Below are positions 34,845 through 43,768 of a DNA stretch of 61,702 bases, piece after piece; the first letter of the stretch is position 1, and the number at the start of each line of letters is the position of its first letter. The stretch is from the NCBI GenBank assembly GCA_024401295.1, contig JAKSLG010000015.1, positions 1-61,702 of the forward strand. The letters are read 5' to 3'. Made by a program: the position numbers and the translations under genes. The notes under the pieces were generated by a model. It was given only the letters and a program-made list of their open reading frames with translations, ran no database searches and had not been told where the DNA came from. This DNA comes from Bacteroidales bacterium (GTDB lineage Bacteria > Bacteroidota > Bacteroidia > Bacteroidales > Marinilabiliaceae).

Positions 34845-35918
34845 TCAGGCATTCATTTTGAGATATGAATCAAGGACTTGGCTAATCTCTTCCTTCGTTC
34901 CAATATTGTTGATTGAGATCTCGCCAATCGTTGGCAACAATGTGAAATTAATGCCGTTGCCGTCATTCTTTTTATCATGAGTCATAAGCTCAAGCAATTC
35001 CGCGAAGTCAGATTCTGCGAATTCCATCTTGCCATATTGGCTATTAATGTATTCGTATATGCGTTTTGCATCATCATGATTCAATCCGCACTTCTTTTCG
35101 CTGAGCATAAGTTCGCAGACCATACCGAATGCCACAGCCTTTCCATGAAGAATTGGGTGATCATTGTGGCGCATCGAAAATGTTTCAAATGCATGGCCAA
35201 ATGTATGACCGAAATTAAGCGCCTTGCGGACGCTCTGCTCCTTCGGATCTTCCGTCACGAAGTAGTTCTTGACTGCAATCGAGTCGCATATCAGGCGCGA
35301 CAACTTGTCATAATCCGGATTATTAAAATCGATGGTCATCAGTTCATTGAGCGACTGCGCATCGCGAATAAGAGCATGCTTGAGCATCTCGGCATATCCT
35401 GAAAGAAGATTCTCCTTGTCGAGTGTCCTGATGAATTCGCCGCTGACGAGCACGGCTTTTGCGATTGAGAAAACTCCGATTTCGTTCTTCAGACCGCCAA
35501 GGTTCATTCCTGTCTTGCCACCCAAAGAGGCATCTACCTGCGCAAGAATCGTTGTCGGAATGTTGATGAAATCAATTCCTCGCTTGAACGTAGAAGCACA
35601 GAATCCACCTAAATCACACGGCATTCCACCGCCGAGGTTGATGAGAACGGACTTGCGCGTGGCTCCATTTGCGCTAAGAAATTCCCATATCGAAATTGCA
35701 GCCTCGGCATTCTTGAAATCGTCTCCCTGACGGATGACAAGCGTATGCTCTGGCGTTATCTGGCTTATGCCTTCAATCAGTTTCAAGCAGTATTTCTGTG
35801 AACCTTCATCCGTCAGAAGGAAGACCTGCTTCGATGTATATTTTTCAAGCAACTCTGCAAGATCGGCCTTGATATTGTCCGATGCATATACATTGCAATT
35901 CGCTGCAACTGTTCTCAT
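34845..35918 (-). CDS. aroB: 3-dehydroquinate synthase
   Basis: A 357-residue NAD- and zinc-dependent enzyme of the shikimate pathway. NAD-binding and metal sites visible: NLGGGMPCDLGGFCASTFKRGI, PTTILAQVDASLGGKTGMN, SGYAEMLKHALI, ALNFGHTFGHAFE and HGKAVAFGM. The middle gene of a three-gene minus-strand operon: its ATG overlaps the stop of the upstream small membrane-protein gene by 4 bases, and aroA follows after 3 bases. Confidence 0.96.
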   Translation of the reverse strand: MRTVAANCNVYASDNIKADLAELLEKYTSKQVFLLTDEGSQKYCLKLIEGISQITPEHTLVIRQGDDFKNAEAAISIWEFLSANGATRKSVLINLGGGMPCDLGGFCASTFKRGIDFINIPTTILAQVDASLGGKTGMNLGGLKNEIGVFSIAKAVLVSGEFIRTLDKENLLSGYAEMLKHALIRDAQSLNELMTIDFNNPDYDKLSRLICDSIAVKNYFVTEDPKEQSVRKALNFGHTFGHAFETFSMRHNDHPILHGKAVAFGMVCELMLSEKKCGLNHDDAKRIYEYINSQYGKMEFAESDFAELLELMTHDKKNDGNGINFTLLPTIGEISINNIGTKEEISQVLDSYLKMNA

Positions 35919-36391
35919 TGATTATCTTTGTAATTATTGTTTTTGCAAATTATTTTGAGATCCCTCAAGAGCTCACGTCGGTGAATCGACCCCATGAAGG
36001 TCAAACCGATTGTTACTGTCTTTTCCTTGTTCGAATGGCTCATATAGCGCAAGCGAACATAGCGCAAGAACATGAAACGCGTATATTTAACAGATATGAG
36101 CCGCGAAGCATCAGCCGAAATAAGCTGTCGGCCGCCTTTTCTTATTTCCACGAATGGTCGAGAATCAACTTCTATATATCCTTGACCGACAGAAACAAGC
36201 AGTTCGTCGAAACCGCCGAAAGCCGACAGCATCGCTACGAACAAAAGCATTACACCAATCAGAGGCCAAACCTTGTGCAATTCCGCATAATCGCCCATAA
36301 ATGCGACAACAAAAAGTATGGCCAGCAACCCGAATACTCCCTTGAGCACCGTCCTAGCCTTATAGATATTCTGCCTGTTCGTATACTGCAT
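35915..36391 (-). CDS. Small two-helix membrane protein coupled to aroB
   Basis: A 158-residue protein with two hydrophobic helices (about 17-34 and 41-60) separated by a short loop, then a beta-rich domain of about 85 residues (YIEVDSRPFVEIRKGGRQLI, RFMFLRYVRLRYM, TIGLTFMGSIHRREL) reminiscent of a PH-like fold. I do not recognise the family. It overlaps aroB by 4 bases and is the first gene of the operon, with a -7 box at 36422-36429. No link to the shikimate pathway is evident. Confidence 0.65.
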   Translation of the reverse strand: MQYTNRQNIYKARTVLKGVFGLLAILFVVAFMGDYAELHKVWPLIGVMLLFVAMLSAFGGFDELLVSVGQGYIEVDSRPFVEIRKGGRQLISADASRLISVKYTRFMFLRYVRLRYMSHSNKEKTVTIGLTFMGSIHRRELLRDLKIICKNNNYKDNQ

Positions 36392-36421
36392 TGTCTATCA
36401 CGTACTTTTTCTTTGCGAGTG

Positions 36422-36429
36422 CAAAGTTA
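36422..36429 (-). promoter_or_regulatory. -7 box for the aroB-aroA operon
   Basis: TAACTTTG on the minus strand, 30 bases before the ATG at 36391. Confidence 0.5.
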
Positions 36430-36486
36430 ATCATTTCTCTCACTATACGGGAAACGACGCATTCGGTTTTGTTTTGGTCTTATGCA

Positions 36487-37416
36487 TTATGCCTCATGCT
36501 GCGAAAGATCATGCTTGCGTTGCTCCATCTCGCGCTGGCGCTCAAGCCACTGTTCACGCGTTCTGCGCCAACGCTTGTGGCTCCACAGCCACAAATGAGG
36601 CGTCGTGACGATATCCTTTTCAAGAAGACTCATAAACTTATCCGTGATTTCATAATCAGGCAGCGATTTCGGAGCATCAGTCAGAGGAATGAACTTAGCT
36701 TGATAATACCCTCGTCTGTTGCGTGTAAAACTCGCATAAACCATTGAAGCATTGAGTTTTTTACCAAGCTGTTCAGCACCGGTAAACACGGCCGTATCCT
36801 GATGGAGGAATTCTACGAAATGATGAATGCCTTTCCACTGCGGCAATTGATCAGCAATAAACGCAACCAGGACCTTTTTGCCCTCGGCACGAAGTTTCAA
36901 TATCCGTCGAGCCGCGATTTCCTTGGATATACACTCACCGCCATATCGCTGACGAAGTTTCAAGAACACCTGGTCCATCGTCTGATTTTGAAGCGGGCTG
37001 TATAGTTGTGTTCCGTATGCAAAAGGCATCCAATACGTGAACGAAGCCATCCATTCCCAATTACAATAGTGCCCCATCGTTACAAAGACGAAATCCTTGC
37101 CGCCATCATACTGACTTTTTATCCAATTGATTCCTTCTTCGTCGAATTTAACACGACGCATCATCTCCTTCTTGCTGATCGAGAACGACTTTATATCCTC
37201 CGCAAAATAATCACAGAACACTCGATAAAATTTCTTTTCAATTTCAGCAATCTCCTCGTCGGTCTTGTCCGGGAACGAATTTTTCAGATTTGTTCGCACG
37301 ACATCCCGTCTATAGAATCGATGTGCAAAAACATACATCAAATCAGACAATAGATAGAGCACCCATAATGGCAACAACGAAATAAGCCAAAGGAGACCAT
37401 ATACAACGCGATACAT
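36487..37416 (-). CDS. Lipid A biosynthesis acyltransferase, LpxL/HtrB-like
   Basis: A 309-residue inner-membrane acyltransferase with an N-terminal membrane helix (LLWLISLLPLWVLYLLSDLMYVF split by charges) and the HX4(D/E) catalytic box GHYCNWEW. Later conserved parts are ADQLPQWKGIHHFVEFL and GAEQLGKKLNASMVYASF. It would add a secondary acyl chain to lipid A, or transfer acyl groups in related lipids. It lies 21 bases after the MFS gene on the same strand, so they may be co-transcribed. Confidence 0.88.
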   Translation of the reverse strand: MYRVVYGLLWLISLLPLWVLYLLSDLMYVFAHRFYRRDVVRTNLKNSFPDKTDEEIAEIEKKFYRVFCDYFAEDIKSFSISKKEMMRRVKFDEEGINWIKSQYDGGKDFVFVTMGHYCNWEWMASFTYWMPFAYGTQLYSPLQNQTMDQVFLKLRQRYGGECISKEIAARRILKLRAEGKKVLVAFIADQLPQWKGIHHFVEFLHQDTAVFTGAEQLGKKLNASMVYASFTRNRRGYYQAKFIPLTDAPKSLPDYEITDKFMSLLEKDIVTTPHLWLWSHKRWRRTREQWLERQREMEQRKHDLSQHEA

Positions 37417-37437
37417 ATATATAATAAGGTATAATGT

Positions 37438-38700
37438 TTATTTTTTCCGAAACACCAATGCAAATGCGACAGCTACAAGCAGCGCATAAACAGCAAAAAT
37501 CGTCCATGAAATTCGCCAACCCTCGATTGACAGAGCAATATTGTCGGCATTAGCATAAACGTAATGATTGACAACAAATTGCGCAGCAAGAGTGCCGATT
37601 GTTGCGCCAAGTCCATTTGTCATCAGCATAAACAGGCCCTGCGCACTTGAGCGGATCGACTCGTCGGTCTGCTGATTGACAAAAAGCGAACCTGATATGT
37701 TGAAGAAGTCAAAAGCGACACCATAGACAATCATCGAAAGAATGAGAAAGGCAACGCCAATGCCAGCCGGACTTCCTATTGCGAACATTCCGAAACGGCC
37801 AAACCATGCAACCATTGCGATAAGCATGACTCGCTTGATTCCGAAACGCTTGAGACAAAACGGTATCAGGAGGATGCATAACGTCTCGGAAATCTGCGAA
37901 AGCGAGATCAGCAGATTAGCATGTTGAGCAAAAAATGCATTTTCGTATTGCGGATCATTCGCAAAATACGATATGAACGGATTCGCATAGCCATTAGTGA
38001 TCTGAAGTGACACGCCAAGAAGCATCGAAAAGATGAAAAAAGCGCACATCTTGCTATCCTTGAAAAGCAAAAAAGCACGAAGTCCGAAAATATCGACAAT
38101 CGATTTCTTTTCTGCATTCTTGCTCTGCAAACTGCACGGTGGCAAAGTCAACGAATAAGCCGCAAGCATAAAGCCCCATGCGGCACAAGCATAAAACTGC
38201 TCATGGGAATGTTGATAACCCAATAAATCTACAATCCACATTGAAGCAATAAAACCGACAGTTCCAAACACACGGATCGGAGGGAAAGCCTTCACCGGAT
38301 CGAAGCCGGAATGCTCAAGTGCCGAATATGAAACAGAATACGACAAGGCGATTGTCGGCATATAAAATGCGACAGAAATTGCATAAAAAGGAAATATCTG
38401 ACTCATGGCTACGCTCTCACCTGCCTCAGAACCGATGAATCCGGTATAAGCCATCGTGATGGCCGCCACAAAATGGCAGATCGACAAGAGACGCTGTGCG
38501 GGAATCCATCGATCGGCAACGACACCCATGAGTGCCGGCATAAAAATCGACACAATTCCCTGTATAGAATAGAACCAACCAATATTCTCACCCAATCCGA
38601 CATTTCCGAGATAACCACCCATCGATGTCAGATATGCACCCCACACGGCAAACTGCATCCACATCATTGCCGTCAGGCGGAATTTTAAGCCATAATTCAT
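37438..38700 (-). CDS. MFS transporter, nucleoside:H+ symporter (NupG/XapB) type
   Basis: A 420-residue protein with about 12 membrane helices. The N-terminus LKFRLTAMMWMQFAVWGAYL and GMFAIGSPAGIGVAFLILSMIVYGVAFDFFNISGSLFV in two parts match the nucleoside-proton symporter family. Import of nucleosides is inferred. The central loop (about 200-225) is the usual one between the two six-helix halves. Nothing upstream but a 326-base gap shared with acpP. Confidence 0.85.
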   Translation of the reverse strand: MNYGLKFRLTAMMWMQFAVWGAYLTSMGGYLGNVGLGENIGWFYSIQGIVSIFMPALMGVVADRWIPAQRLLSICHFVAAITMAYTGFIGSEAGESVAMSQIFPFYAISVAFYMPTIALSYSVSYSALEHSGFDPVKAFPPIRVFGTVGFIASMWIVDLLGYQHSHEQFYACAAWGFMLAAYSLTLPPCSLQSKNAEKKSIVDIFGLRAFLLFKDSKMCAFFIFSMLLGVSLQITNGYANPFISYFANDPQYENAFFAQHANLLISLSQISETLCILLIPFCLKRFGIKRVMLIAMVAWFGRFGMFAIGSPAGIGVAFLILSMIVYGVAFDFFNISGSLFVNQQTDESIRSSAQGLFMLMTNGLGATIGTLAAQFVVNHYVYANADNIALSIEGWRISWTIFAVYALLVAVAFALVFRKK

Positions 38701-39026
38701 AATATCAATCTATTTTCACCTTTTTCGAGTGCAAAAAGCATAATCATGTGTTCAAAAACATAAAAAATGCCAAAAACGCATGCTATCCGATTGTTTTATA
38801 ATCAATTATATCATCACAAACGTAAAACTTGCAGACAAAAATACGCAAAATTTTGGAGGGAGGGATACATTTTTTCGCTTCGTTTCTTGAAAAATCATCA
38901 ATAAATGATTTACTTTGCGCTGTCGTTTCGGAAAATTTTTTCGAAAAGCGACAAAAGATGCACCATAAAACGGGCAACCGAAGGTGCGAAAAAGTAACAG
39001 AAAATATTAACTAAAAACTAGAAATC
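38701..39026. other. Divergent intergenic region before acpP with two hairpins
   Basis: 326 bases without a gene. On the plus strand a TACTTTG (38911-38917), a one-base-short -7 box, precedes acpP by about 110 bases. Around it are a perfect hairpin AAATCAT/ATGATTT (38892-38898 with 38905-38911) and an imperfect one from TGTCG/CGACA (38921-38925 with 38949-38953) that would sit at the 5' end of the acpP mRNA. A short frame inside (38829-39014) has no protein character. Confidence 0.4.
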
Positions 39027-39260
39027 ATGTCAGAAGTTGCAGAAAAGGTAAAGGCAATTATCGTAGACAAATTGGGCGTTGACGAAGCAGAAGTTACTGA
39101 GACAGCAAGCTTCACAAACGATCTTGGCGCAGATTCACTCGACACAGTAGAACTCATCATGGAGTTTGAAAAGGCATTCGGAATCAACATTCCTGATGAC
39201 GCTGCAGAGAAGATCGCTACAGTAGGCGATGCAGTAGCTTACATCGAGGCTAATAAATAA
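39027..39260 (+). CDS. acpP: Acyl carrier protein
   Basis: A 77-residue acidic carrier of fatty acyl chains. The serine that receives phosphopantetheine is in [12 protein letters not shown]. Length and composition are typical. It heads the order acpP-fabF-rnc with a 26-base gap to fabF. A structured leader of about 105 bases may precede it. Confidence 0.97.
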   Translation: MSEVAEKVKAIIVDKLGVDEAEVTETASFTNDLGADSLDTVELIMEFEKAFGINIPDDAAEKIATVGDAVAYIEANK

Positions 39261-39286
39261 GTAAACAACTAGATCTTAAGAATTAT

Positions 39287-40531
39287 ATGGAGTTGAAACG
39301 AGTAGTAGTAACGGGTCTTGGAGCCATAAGCCCACTCGGAAATACCCTTGCCGCAACGTGGGAAGGATTGGTCAATGGTGTTAGTGGTGCAGCCCCTATC
39401 ACTCATTTCGACGCTTCCAAATTCAAGACACAGTTTGCTTGCGAAGTTAAAAACTTCGACCCGGTGGCATATTTCGGCAAGGAGGCACGCAAATTGGATC
39501 CATTTACCCAATTTGCGGTTGTCGCCGCCGATGAAGCTGTCAAGGATGCAAAACTTGACCAGGAAGGCATCGACAAAAACGAAGTCGGCGTGGTTTGGGG
39601 TGCAGGTATTGGTGGCATTGTCACATACTTCAATGAAGTATCTGAATATGTCCAGGGTGACGGCACGCCAAGATTCAATCCGTTCTTCATTCCTAAACTT
39701 ATTGCGGACATCGCACCAGGCTATATCTCTATAAAGTATGGCTTCGGAGGTCCTAACTACGGCACTGTTGCAGCATGCGCATCATCAACAAATGCATTGG
39801 CCAATTCACTTGACCTCATCCGTCTTGGAAAGGCTACTGTAATTGTAACAGGTGGTTCTGAAGCAGCAATCGTAGAGCCAGGTGTTGGCGGCTTCTCATC
39901 AATGAAAGCCCTCTCAACACGCAACGATGATCCAAAGACAGCATCACGTCCATACGACAAGAATCGTGACGGTTTCGTGATGGGTGAAGGCGGAGCATGC
40001 TTAGTCCTCGAAGAATATGAGCACGCAAAGAAACGCGGAGCACATATTTATTGCGAAGTTGTCGGCTCGGCTTATTCGGGCGACGCTTACCACTTGACAG
40101 CTCCACATCCAGAAGGAGAAGGCGCTGCTCGTGTTATGGCAAATGCATTGCGTGATGCATCGCTCAAGCCTGAGGATATCGACTACGTGAACACACACGG
40201 AACATCGACACCACTCGGCGACAAGGGCGAAATCAAGGCTATCCTCAAGGTTTTCGGAGAGCATGCATACAACATGAACATCAGCTCTACGAAGTCTATG
40301 ACAGGCCACTTGCTCGGGGCCACTGGTGCCTTGGAAGCTATCGCTTGTGTCAAGGCTATTGAGGAAGGCATCGTGCCACCTACAATCAACCATTTCGAAG
40401 ACGATCCAGAAATCGACAGCAAGTTGAATCTCACATTCAACAAAGCTCAAAAGCGCAACATCAAAGCTGCACTTTCGAACACTTTCGGATTTGGAGGCCA
40501 CAACTCTACAGTCATCTTCAAAGCACTGTAA
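39287..40531 (+). CDS. fabF: 3-oxoacyl-ACP synthase II
   Basis: A 414-residue condensing enzyme of fatty-acid elongation. The Cys-His-His triad is visible: nucleophile in VAACASSTNAL, His in NTHGTSTPLGD and His in SMTGHLLGATGA. The N-terminus KRVVVTGLGAISPLGN is standard. It lies between acpP and rnc in one operon. Confidence 0.97.
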   Translation: MELKRVVVTGLGAISPLGNTLAATWEGLVNGVSGAAPITHFDASKFKTQFACEVKNFDPVAYFGKEARKLDPFTQFAVVAADEAVKDAKLDQEGIDKNEVGVVWGAGIGGIVTYFNEVSEYVQGDGTPRFNPFFIPKLIADIAPGYISIKYGFGGPNYGTVAACASSTNALANSLDLIRLGKATVIVTGGSEAAIVEPGVGGFSSMKALSTRNDDPKTASRPYDKNRDGFVMGEGGACLVLEEYEHAKKRGAHIYCEVVGSAYSGDAYHLTAPHPEGEGAARVMANALRDASLKPEDIDYVNTHGTSTPLGDKGEIKAILKVFGEHAYNMNISSTKSMTGHLLGATGALEAIACVKAIEEGIVPPTINHFEDDPEIDSKLNLTFNKAQKRNIKAALSNTFGFGGHNSTVIFKAL

Positions 40532-40533
40532 TC

Positions 40534-41283
40534 TTGACCTTTAAATTCAACAATATAATAAAACTTTTTTTCCGCGAGGAAAGAAAGTTTTATTTTTTTA
40601 TAAAGAGCACTGCGGGATATTGGCCCGGCAATGTCGAATTGTTTCGCGAAGCATTGACACACAAGTCGGCCAACAAAAAACAACATGGACAGTCAGTCGA
40701 CAACGAACGACTTGAATATCTCGGAGACGCAATTCTCGACATGCTCGTAGCAGAACGCATCTTCATGACACACAAAGATGCGGACGAAGGAAACATGACC
40801 CGAGTCAGAAGCAATATGGTCAGCAGAAACACACTCGACCATATAGCCGTAGAACTCAATCTCGACAAACACATCCTACGTGGCAGCGGCGTGTCTACAA
40901 CTGAAACACACCTGCCCGGCAATGCGCTTGAAGCCTTTGTCGCCGCAATATATATCGATGGCGGCATGGACAAGGTAAAGAAATTTGTCCGCAAACACAT
41001 TGCGAGTGAGGATATGATTGAGAATGCCTTCTCTGATGCTGAAGACTACAAATCGAAGCTGCTTCAGTGGGCACATGCAAAAAGGAAAACCATAACATTT
41101 GAAACAAACTACGTCGGAAAAAACAACGACGGACATTACATATTCACAAGCTCTGTATATATCAGAGACAATGACGCACCAGAGAGCTCGATACAAGAAA
41201 TAGGCAAAGGAGACGGCTCTTCAAAGAAAACCTCAGAACAAAGAGCTTCGCGAGTTGCAATCACAGAACTCAATATCATTTGA
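40534..41283 (+). CDS. rnc: Ribonuclease III
   Basis: A 249-residue double-strand-specific RNase. The catalytic signature is NERLEYLGDAILDMLVAE (about 58-75), the second acidic site NALEAFVAAIYIDGG, and a double-stranded-RNA-binding domain occupies the last 70 residues (DYKSKLLQWAHAKR, SEQRASRVAITELNI). The start is a TTG two bases after the fabF stop: the encoded KFNNIIKLFFREERKFYF aligns with the N-termini of other Bacteroidetes RNase III proteins and no ATG is close. Translational coupling to fabF is likely. Confidence 0.93.
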   Translation: MTFKFNNIIKLFFREERKFYFFIKSTAGYWPGNVELFREALTHKSANKKQHGQSVDNERLEYLGDAILDMLVAERIFMTHKDADEGNMTRVRSNMVSRNTLDHIAVELNLDKHILRGSGVSTTETHLPGNALEAFVAAIYIDGGMDKVKKFVRKHIASEDMIENAFSDAEDYKSKLLQWAHAKRKTITFETNYVGKNNDGHYIFTSSVYIRDNDAPESSIQEIGKGDGSSKKTSEQRASRVAITELNII

Positions 41284-41325
41284 GAAATGATTTTCATTTA
41301 AATTCAAAAAAATTTCTTCTGTTTC

Positions 41326-41356
41326 TTGTGAAAACTCTAACACTTGTTTAACTTTG
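41326..41356 (+). promoter_or_regulatory. Promoter for rprX-rprY
   Basis: TTG (41326-41328), 20 bases, then TAACTTTG (41349-41356). The ATG at 41363 lies only 6 bases further, predicting a leaderless or nearly leaderless mRNA. Confidence 0.55.
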
Positions 41357-41362
41357 TTTGAC

Positions 41363-42916
41363 ATGAGAAGCAAAAAATTAATAATATGGTTGTGTGTCAC
41401 AATGACTGTGGCCTTTGTCGGTCTGATTTTTATGCAGACACGATGGATTTCTGAGGCTTCCGACTTGAAAAGCAGTCATTTTGAACAACTTGTGCACCAA
41501 AGTATCGATGATGTCATTTCCCGACTGGAGACAAACGAAATCTCAGCCGTAAAATCTTCGTATACCCCAAATGGAGCAACCATCACGCCTTTGTTGCGAA
41601 GAAGGCAAATCGGAACGGATCTGTCAAAAACGTCGAGCGATTTCAACATTTCGATAGACGTTGACATGAATGGACAATTCAGTCTCAACACGTATCGCAA
41701 AGACTCGCTCATCTCGGTTCAGCGCGGACAAGCAAGCTTGAACAATGGCATCGTAAAACTCGATCCGATGACGAACGCGATGATTGCCATCCAGAACGAA
41801 TTACACAACAGAATTGACGAGCAAAGCTATCTGCTTATGCATTCAGCATTTGAAGATATGCCTATCGAGCAGCGCGTCAATCAGCAACGACTCGACGCAA
41901 TGTTGTGGCGTGCATTTGAGGAACGAGGCATCACTCAGACATTTGAATTTGCCGTATCGAATTCAAAGGAAACCATAGTCCTGCAAACGCCGGGATATGC
42001 ACCTAATGAGAAAGATAAAATATATAAGAAACAACTTTTCCCGAAAGACGTTCATGCCAAGATACACGCCTTGCAGGTTTACTTTCCGGAGAAGAAAACA
42101 TTTTTCAGCGAATCAATAGGACTCATCTTGCCGTCTGCAATTTTTACGCTGATGGTTTTGGCCGTTTTCATCTATACCATCTACGTGATATTCAGCCAAA
42201 AGAAAATTGATCAGATCAAGGATGATTTTATCAACAACATGACACATGAGTTCAAGACTCCGATTGCAACCATCATGTTGGCTGCTGGAATGATGAAAGA
42301 CTCTTCAATAAACCTGACTAAAGAATCTATCATCAAAAAAGCCGGAATCATCATAAACGAGTGTCAGCGACAACGCAACATGGTTGAACGCATTCTTTCC
42401 ATTGCAGCCATCGATAGCGGCCGTTTAAAGCTGAATTTCAAGATGTTAGATATTAACGAAATTGTCGAAAATGTAGCCGACACATTTAGAATGCAGGTTG
42501 AAAAAGAGGGCGGAGAACTCAATGCGCAGATTGAAGCGACGATGAGTGAGACACTTGTTGACGAGGTTCATTTTACGAATGTAATCTACAATCTTATTGA
42601 GAATGCGTTTAAATATCGCAAGCCAGATACCCCTCCAAAACTCTATATTAGAACGCGTGACACGAACGGTGGAATAATAATTTCTATAAAAGACAGCGGT
42701 TTAGGTATATCCAAAGAGAATTTAAATCGTATATTTGATAAATTCTATCGTGTTCCGACAGGAAATGTGCATAACGTGAAGGGTTTCGGACTAGGTTTGT
42801 CCTATGTCAAGAGCATAATTGATCTTCACGGAGCACAGATTACCGTCGAGAGCGAACTGAATATTGGAACAAAATTCGAAATATTTTTACCATTAAAAAA
42901 CAGTAAGAATGGATAA
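41363..42916 (+). CDS. rprX: Sensor histidine kinase RprX-like
   Basis: About 517 residues. Membrane helices at about 5-24 and 252-277 enclose a periplasmic sensor region of about 225 residues without recognised fold. The phosphoacceptor His295 is in NNMTHEFKTPIATIM; the ATPase boxes are NLIENAFKY, IKDSGLGIS and GFGLGLSYVK. It pairs with the downstream OmpR-type regulator, which overlaps it by 8 bases. Assigned RprX mainly because the partner closely resembles Bacteroides RprY. The frame opens at a TTG at 41354 inside the promoter, so the ATG at 41363 is used. Confidence 0.85.
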   Translation: MRSKKLIIWLCVTMTVAFVGLIFMQTRWISEASDLKSSHFEQLVHQSIDDVISRLETNEISAVKSSYTPNGATITPLLRRRQIGTDLSKTSSDFNISIDVDMNGQFSLNTYRKDSLISVQRGQASLNNGIVKLDPMTNAMIAIQNELHNRIDEQSYLLMHSAFEDMPIEQRVNQQRLDAMLWRAFEERGITQTFEFAVSNSKETIVLQTPGYAPNEKDKIYKKQLFPKDVHAKIHALQVYFPEKKTFFSESIGLILPSAIFTLMVLAVFIYTIYVIFSQKKIDQIKDDFINNMTHEFKTPIATIMLAAGMMKDSSINLTKESIIKKAGIIINECQRQRNMVERILSIAAIDSGRLKLNFKMLDINEIVENVADTFRMQVEKEGGELNAQIEATMSETLVDEVHFTNVIYNLIENAFKYRKPDTPPKLYIRTRDTNGGIIISIKDSGLGISKENLNRIFDKFYRVPTGNVHNVKGFGLGLSYVKSIIDLHGAQITVESELNIGTKFEIFLPLKNSKNG

Positions 42917-43595
42917 GGAACAAAAAATTCTTCTTGCCGAAGATGAAGAAACTCTCGGTATGATTCTCAGCGAGCATCTCCAGGCTAAAGGTTATGACAC
43001 CACGCTGACAACTAATGGCGAAGATGCCTATAACACTTTTGTTTCCGGCAAATTCGACATCTGTATTTTTGACGTGATGATGCCAAAGAAAGACGGCTTC
43101 ACACTTGCCAAGGAAATACGTATGCTTGACACAGAAGTGCCAATCGTATTCTTAACAGCCAAGACTATGAAGGATGATATTCTTCAGGGTTTCAAGGTTG
43201 GTGCGGACGATTATCTTTCAAAGCCTTTCAGCACAGAGGAGCTTTTGCTTCGCATCGAGGCCATTTTGCGCAGAACAAGCGGCGCAACTGTGGTTCAGGA
43301 GACATACGTACTTGGAAAATACAAGTTCGACACTCAGAAGCAGCAGCTTTCGCTTGGCGACGGAGAGCCAATCAAATTGACAACAAAGGAGTCTGAATTG
43401 CTCAAATTGCTTTGTCTCAATGCAAACAAAGTTCTTGAACGCAACATTGCGCTTAAGACAATTTGGGTTGACGACAACTATTTCAATGCCAGAAGTATGG
43501 ATGTGTATATCACAAAACTTCGCAAGCATTTGAAAGACGATCCTACTGTTGAAATCATCAATGTGCATGGCAAGGGCTACAAGCTCGTCATGTAA
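42909..43595 (+). CDS. rprY: OmpR-family response regulator RprY-like
   Basis: A 228-residue regulator: receiver domain with Asp55 in FDVMMPKKDG, TAKT and SKPF, followed by a winged-helix DNA-binding domain (LTTKESELLKLL, RSMDVYITKLRKHL). The N-terminus DKEQKILLAEDEETLGM is very like RprY of Bacteroides. It overlaps rprX by 8 bases and is the last gene of the pair. Target genes are not evident from the sequence. Confidence 0.9.
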   Translation: MDKEQKILLAEDEETLGMILSEHLQAKGYDTTLTTNGEDAYNTFVSGKFDICIFDVMMPKKDGFTLAKEIRMLDTEVPIVFLTAKTMKDDILQGFKVGADDYLSKPFSTEELLLRIEAILRRTSGATVVQETYVLGKYKFDTQKQQLSLGDGEPIKLTTKESELLKLLCLNANKVLERNIALKTIWVDDNYFNARSMDVYITKLRKHLKDDPTVEIINVHGKGYKLVM

Positions 43596-43734
43596 TGCTT
43601 CGGCACTATTTCGCAAGACATATTCCGGCAGCGGCAATCTATACGATTTAGCCGTTGCTATGTCGTGTAGTGTCAAATAGCAAGAATGGCATTATTTAGA
43701 GTGCCACAAATGCGCCAATATGCAAATAAAATAT

Positions 43735-43742
43735 TATTTTTG
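43735..43742 (+). promoter_or_regulatory. -7 box for the lpxD-lpxC-lpxA operon
   Basis: TATTTTTG, 26 bases before the lpxD ATG. Confidence 0.5.
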
Positions 43743-43768
43743 CATTTCGAGAATTTAAAGTATACTCA

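Noticed and set aside
35882-36430. Plus-strand frame of 182 codons across the aroB start and the small membrane protein gene
   Set aside because: It overlaps two coding genes on the other strand that are joined by an ATGA overlap, and has no recognisable features.
38829-39014. Short plus-strand frame before acpP
   Set aside because: Sixty-one codons with no ribosome site, overlapping hairpins and the likely acpP promoter.
40001-40501. Minus-strand frame of 166 codons opposite fabF
   Set aside because: Antisense shadow; the cysteine-rich composition reflects complementing of fabF codons.
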